Positions 62,709 to 64,000 of a stretch of DNA of 64,000 bases are shown here, piece after piece. The DNA comes from Halostreptopolyspora alba. Lineage in GTDB: Bacteria; Actinomycetota; Actinomycetes; Streptosporangiales; Streptosporangiaceae. The position numbers and the translations under genes are program-made. The notes under the pieces are model-generated. The model worked only from the letters and a program-made list of their open reading frames with translations, made no database searches and had not been told where the DNA came from. The stretch is taken from contig RJMB01000008.1 in NCBI GenBank assembly GCA_003725585.1, positions 119,347 to 183,346 of the forward strand. Reading direction: 5' to 3'. How positions within the stretch are numbered: position 1 is the stretch's first letter; each line of letters begins with the position of its first letter.

Positions 62709-63941
62709 ATGCGTTCTTGGTCTGCGTCTGACAGCGCCAGTGTCCGGCTGCCCGGCAATGGCGCTCCGCTCCACCTCCACGACACCGTCTCCGGCACCGT
62801 GCGCGCCACGAACCCCGGGACGACCGCTCGGATGTACGTGTGCGGCATCACCCCCTACGACGCCGCCCACCTGGGCCACGCCTTCACCTACCTCGTCTTC
62901 GACCTGGTCAACCGGGTCTGGCGGGACGCCGGCCACGACGTTGACTACGTGCAGAACATCACCGACATCGACGACCCACTGCTGGAGCGGGCCCGGGACA
63001 ACGGTGAGGACTGGCGTGAGCTGGCCGAGCGTGAGATCGAGGTGTTCCGCGCCGACATGGCCGCCCTGCGGGTCCTCCCGCCGCGCGCGTTCGTCGGGGT
63101 CGTGGAGTCCATCGACCTCATCGTCGACCTGATCGAGCGGATTCGGGAGACGGGCGCCACCTACGAACTCGACGGGGACATCTACTTCGCCGCCGAGTCG
63201 GCGCCCCGGTTCGGGGAGGTCAGCGGCCTCGGGCGCGAGGAGATGCTGGAGCTGTTCGCCGAGCGCGGCGGCGACCCGACGCGCCCCGGGAAGAAGGACG
63301 CGCTCGACTGGCTGCTGTGGCGCGCAGAACGCCCCGGCGAGCCGGCCTGGGACACCCCACTGGGACGGGGACGGCCCGGCTGGCATGTCGAGTGCAGCGC
63401 GATCTCCCTGCGCGAACTGGGACTTGGTTTCGACCTCAACGGGGGCGGAACCGACCTGGTGTTCCCGCACCACGAGATGGGCGCCGCCGAGGCGCGGTGC
63501 GCCTCCGGCTCCGGCCCGCACGCGCGGATGTACACCCACGTCTCGATGGTGGGCCTCGACGGCGAGAAGATGTCGAAGTCGCGGGGCAACCTGGTGTTCG
63601 TCTCCGAGCTTCGGTCCCGGGGCGTCGACCCCATGGCGGTACGCACCGCCATGCTGGCCCACCACTACCGCGAGTCCTGGGACTTCAGCGACGCCGAGCT
63701 GGCGGCCGCGCAACAGCGCCTGCAGCGCTGGCGCGCCGCGGCGGACCTGGCAGCGGGACCTGATTCCATGCCCACGCTGCGGCGGGTACGCGAGGCCCTG
63801 GCCCGTGACCTCGACACCGTGAGTGCCCTCGCCGAGCTCGACTCGTGGGCGCGGCTGGCACTGGCCGAGGGCGGCGACGACGTGTCCGCGCCCGCGCTCT
63901 TCAGCGACACGCTCGACACCCTGCTCGGAGTGCGCCTCTAG
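62709..63941 (+). CDS. mshC: Cysteine-glucosaminyl-inositol ligase of mycothiol synthesis
   Basis: A 410-residue cysteinyl-tRNA-synthetase homologue that joins cysteine to GlcN-inositol with [20 protein letters not shown] carries zinc Cys45 and the HLGH motif (54-57); KMSKSRGN is the second ATP motif; GWHVECSA and HHEMGAAEA supply further zinc ligands. It lacks the tRNA-anticodon domain of CysS. Essential for mycothiol, the actinobacterial redox thiol. ATG 62709. Confidence 0.95.
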   Translation: MRSWSASDSASVRLPGNGAPLHLHDTVSGTVRATNPGTTARMYVCGITPYDAAHLGHAFTYLVFDLVNRVWRDAGHDVDYVQNITDIDDPLLERARDNGEDWRELAEREIEVFRADMAALRVLPPRAFVGVVESIDLIVDLIERIRETGATYELDGDIYFAAESAPRFGEVSGLGREEMLELFAERGGDPTRPGKKDALDWLLWRAERPGEPAWDTPLGRGRPGWHVECSAISLRELGLGFDLNGGGTDLVFPHHEMGAAEARCASGSGPHARMYTHVSMVGLDGEKMSKSRGNLVFVSELRSRGVDPMAVRTAMLAHHYRESWDFSDAELAAAQQRLQRWRAAADLAAGPDSMPTLRRVREALARDLDTVSALAELDSWARLALAEGGDDVSAPALFSDTLDTLLGVRL

Positions 63942-64000
63942 ATCGTTGATGGGAAATCGGTGAACGGGCTGCGCGCACGACGAAGGGCGCCCACGATCGA

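Overview
The window is chromosomal DNA from a high-GC actinomycete. Third codon positions are overwhelmingly G or C, and GTG starts are common, with one probable TTG start. The gene content is typical of the group: a mycothiol-pathway ligase (mshC), a WhiB regulator, Streptomyces subtilisin-inhibitor-like proteins, GAF-ANTAR regulators and a polyprenol-phosphate mannosyltransferase. A Nocardiopsis/Streptomonospora-like member of the Streptosporangiales is my best guess, but this is inference from gene style and not a database match. I see no integrase, intact insertion sequence, CRISPR array, rRNA or tRNA, so this is mostly core chromosome with small accessory patches.

Layout. 0-3.3 kb: 5' end of an AidB-like acyl-CoA dehydrogenase, an SGNH hydrolase behind a perfect operator-like palindrome, a DUF1963 protein, a fragment of a DUF574 methyltransferase, and a Uma2-type nuclease with a frame break near its start. 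3.3-7.0 kb: a leftward sulfur-assimilation operon (sulfite reductase, zinc-ribbon protein, APS reductase, sirohydrochlorin chelatase) preceded by a short leader peptide with two cysteines. 7-13 kb: YihY-type membrane protein, secreted HNH nuclease, a membrane-anchored propeller-like protein, an LPVTG-anchored Pro/Asp repeat protein and an MFS transporter. 13-24 kb: acetyltransferase, phosphoribosyltransferase/hydrolase fusion, WhiB, metallo-hydrolase, YccF, AI-2E permease, ABC-F ATPase, a small HTH protein, an enoyl-CoA hydratase and a DEAD-box helicase. 24-30 kb: a two-gene metal/permease unit, two tandem SSI-type protease inhibitors, an Mth938-domain protein, a solo HsdR-N-like nuclease and panD.

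30-39 kb is the most interesting stretch. An STAS protein lacking its phosphorylatable serine is followed by two GAF-ANTAR RNA-binding regulators. Next comes a ferric-siderophore reductase with an upstream iron box. Then there is a compact leftward unit of a prolyl-oligopeptidase-family peptidase, a 35-residue acidic peptide gene and a ribosomal-oxygenase-like cupin, which reads like a small RiPP locus. A phosphopantetheinyl transferase and a 22-bp-arm palindromic repeat follow.

39-50 kb: DeoR regulator, polyprenol-phosphate mannose synthase, an internally shortened FAD/NAD-binding protein, TetR regulator, secreted glycoside hydrolase, secreted SGNH hydrolase with a PKD-like domain, ATP-dependent DNA ligase, aminoglycoside-phosphotransferase-like kinase and a glutathionyl-hydroquinone-reductase-like protein. 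50-53 kb: fatty-acid genes fabG, fabI and a further SDR. 53-64 kb: a RecD2-like protein with ruined ATPase motifs, an aldo/keto reductase, then the conserved actinobacterial series uppP, histidine phosphatase, DUF3090, SCO1664-like and mshC, interrupted by an oppositely oriented P-type ATPase.
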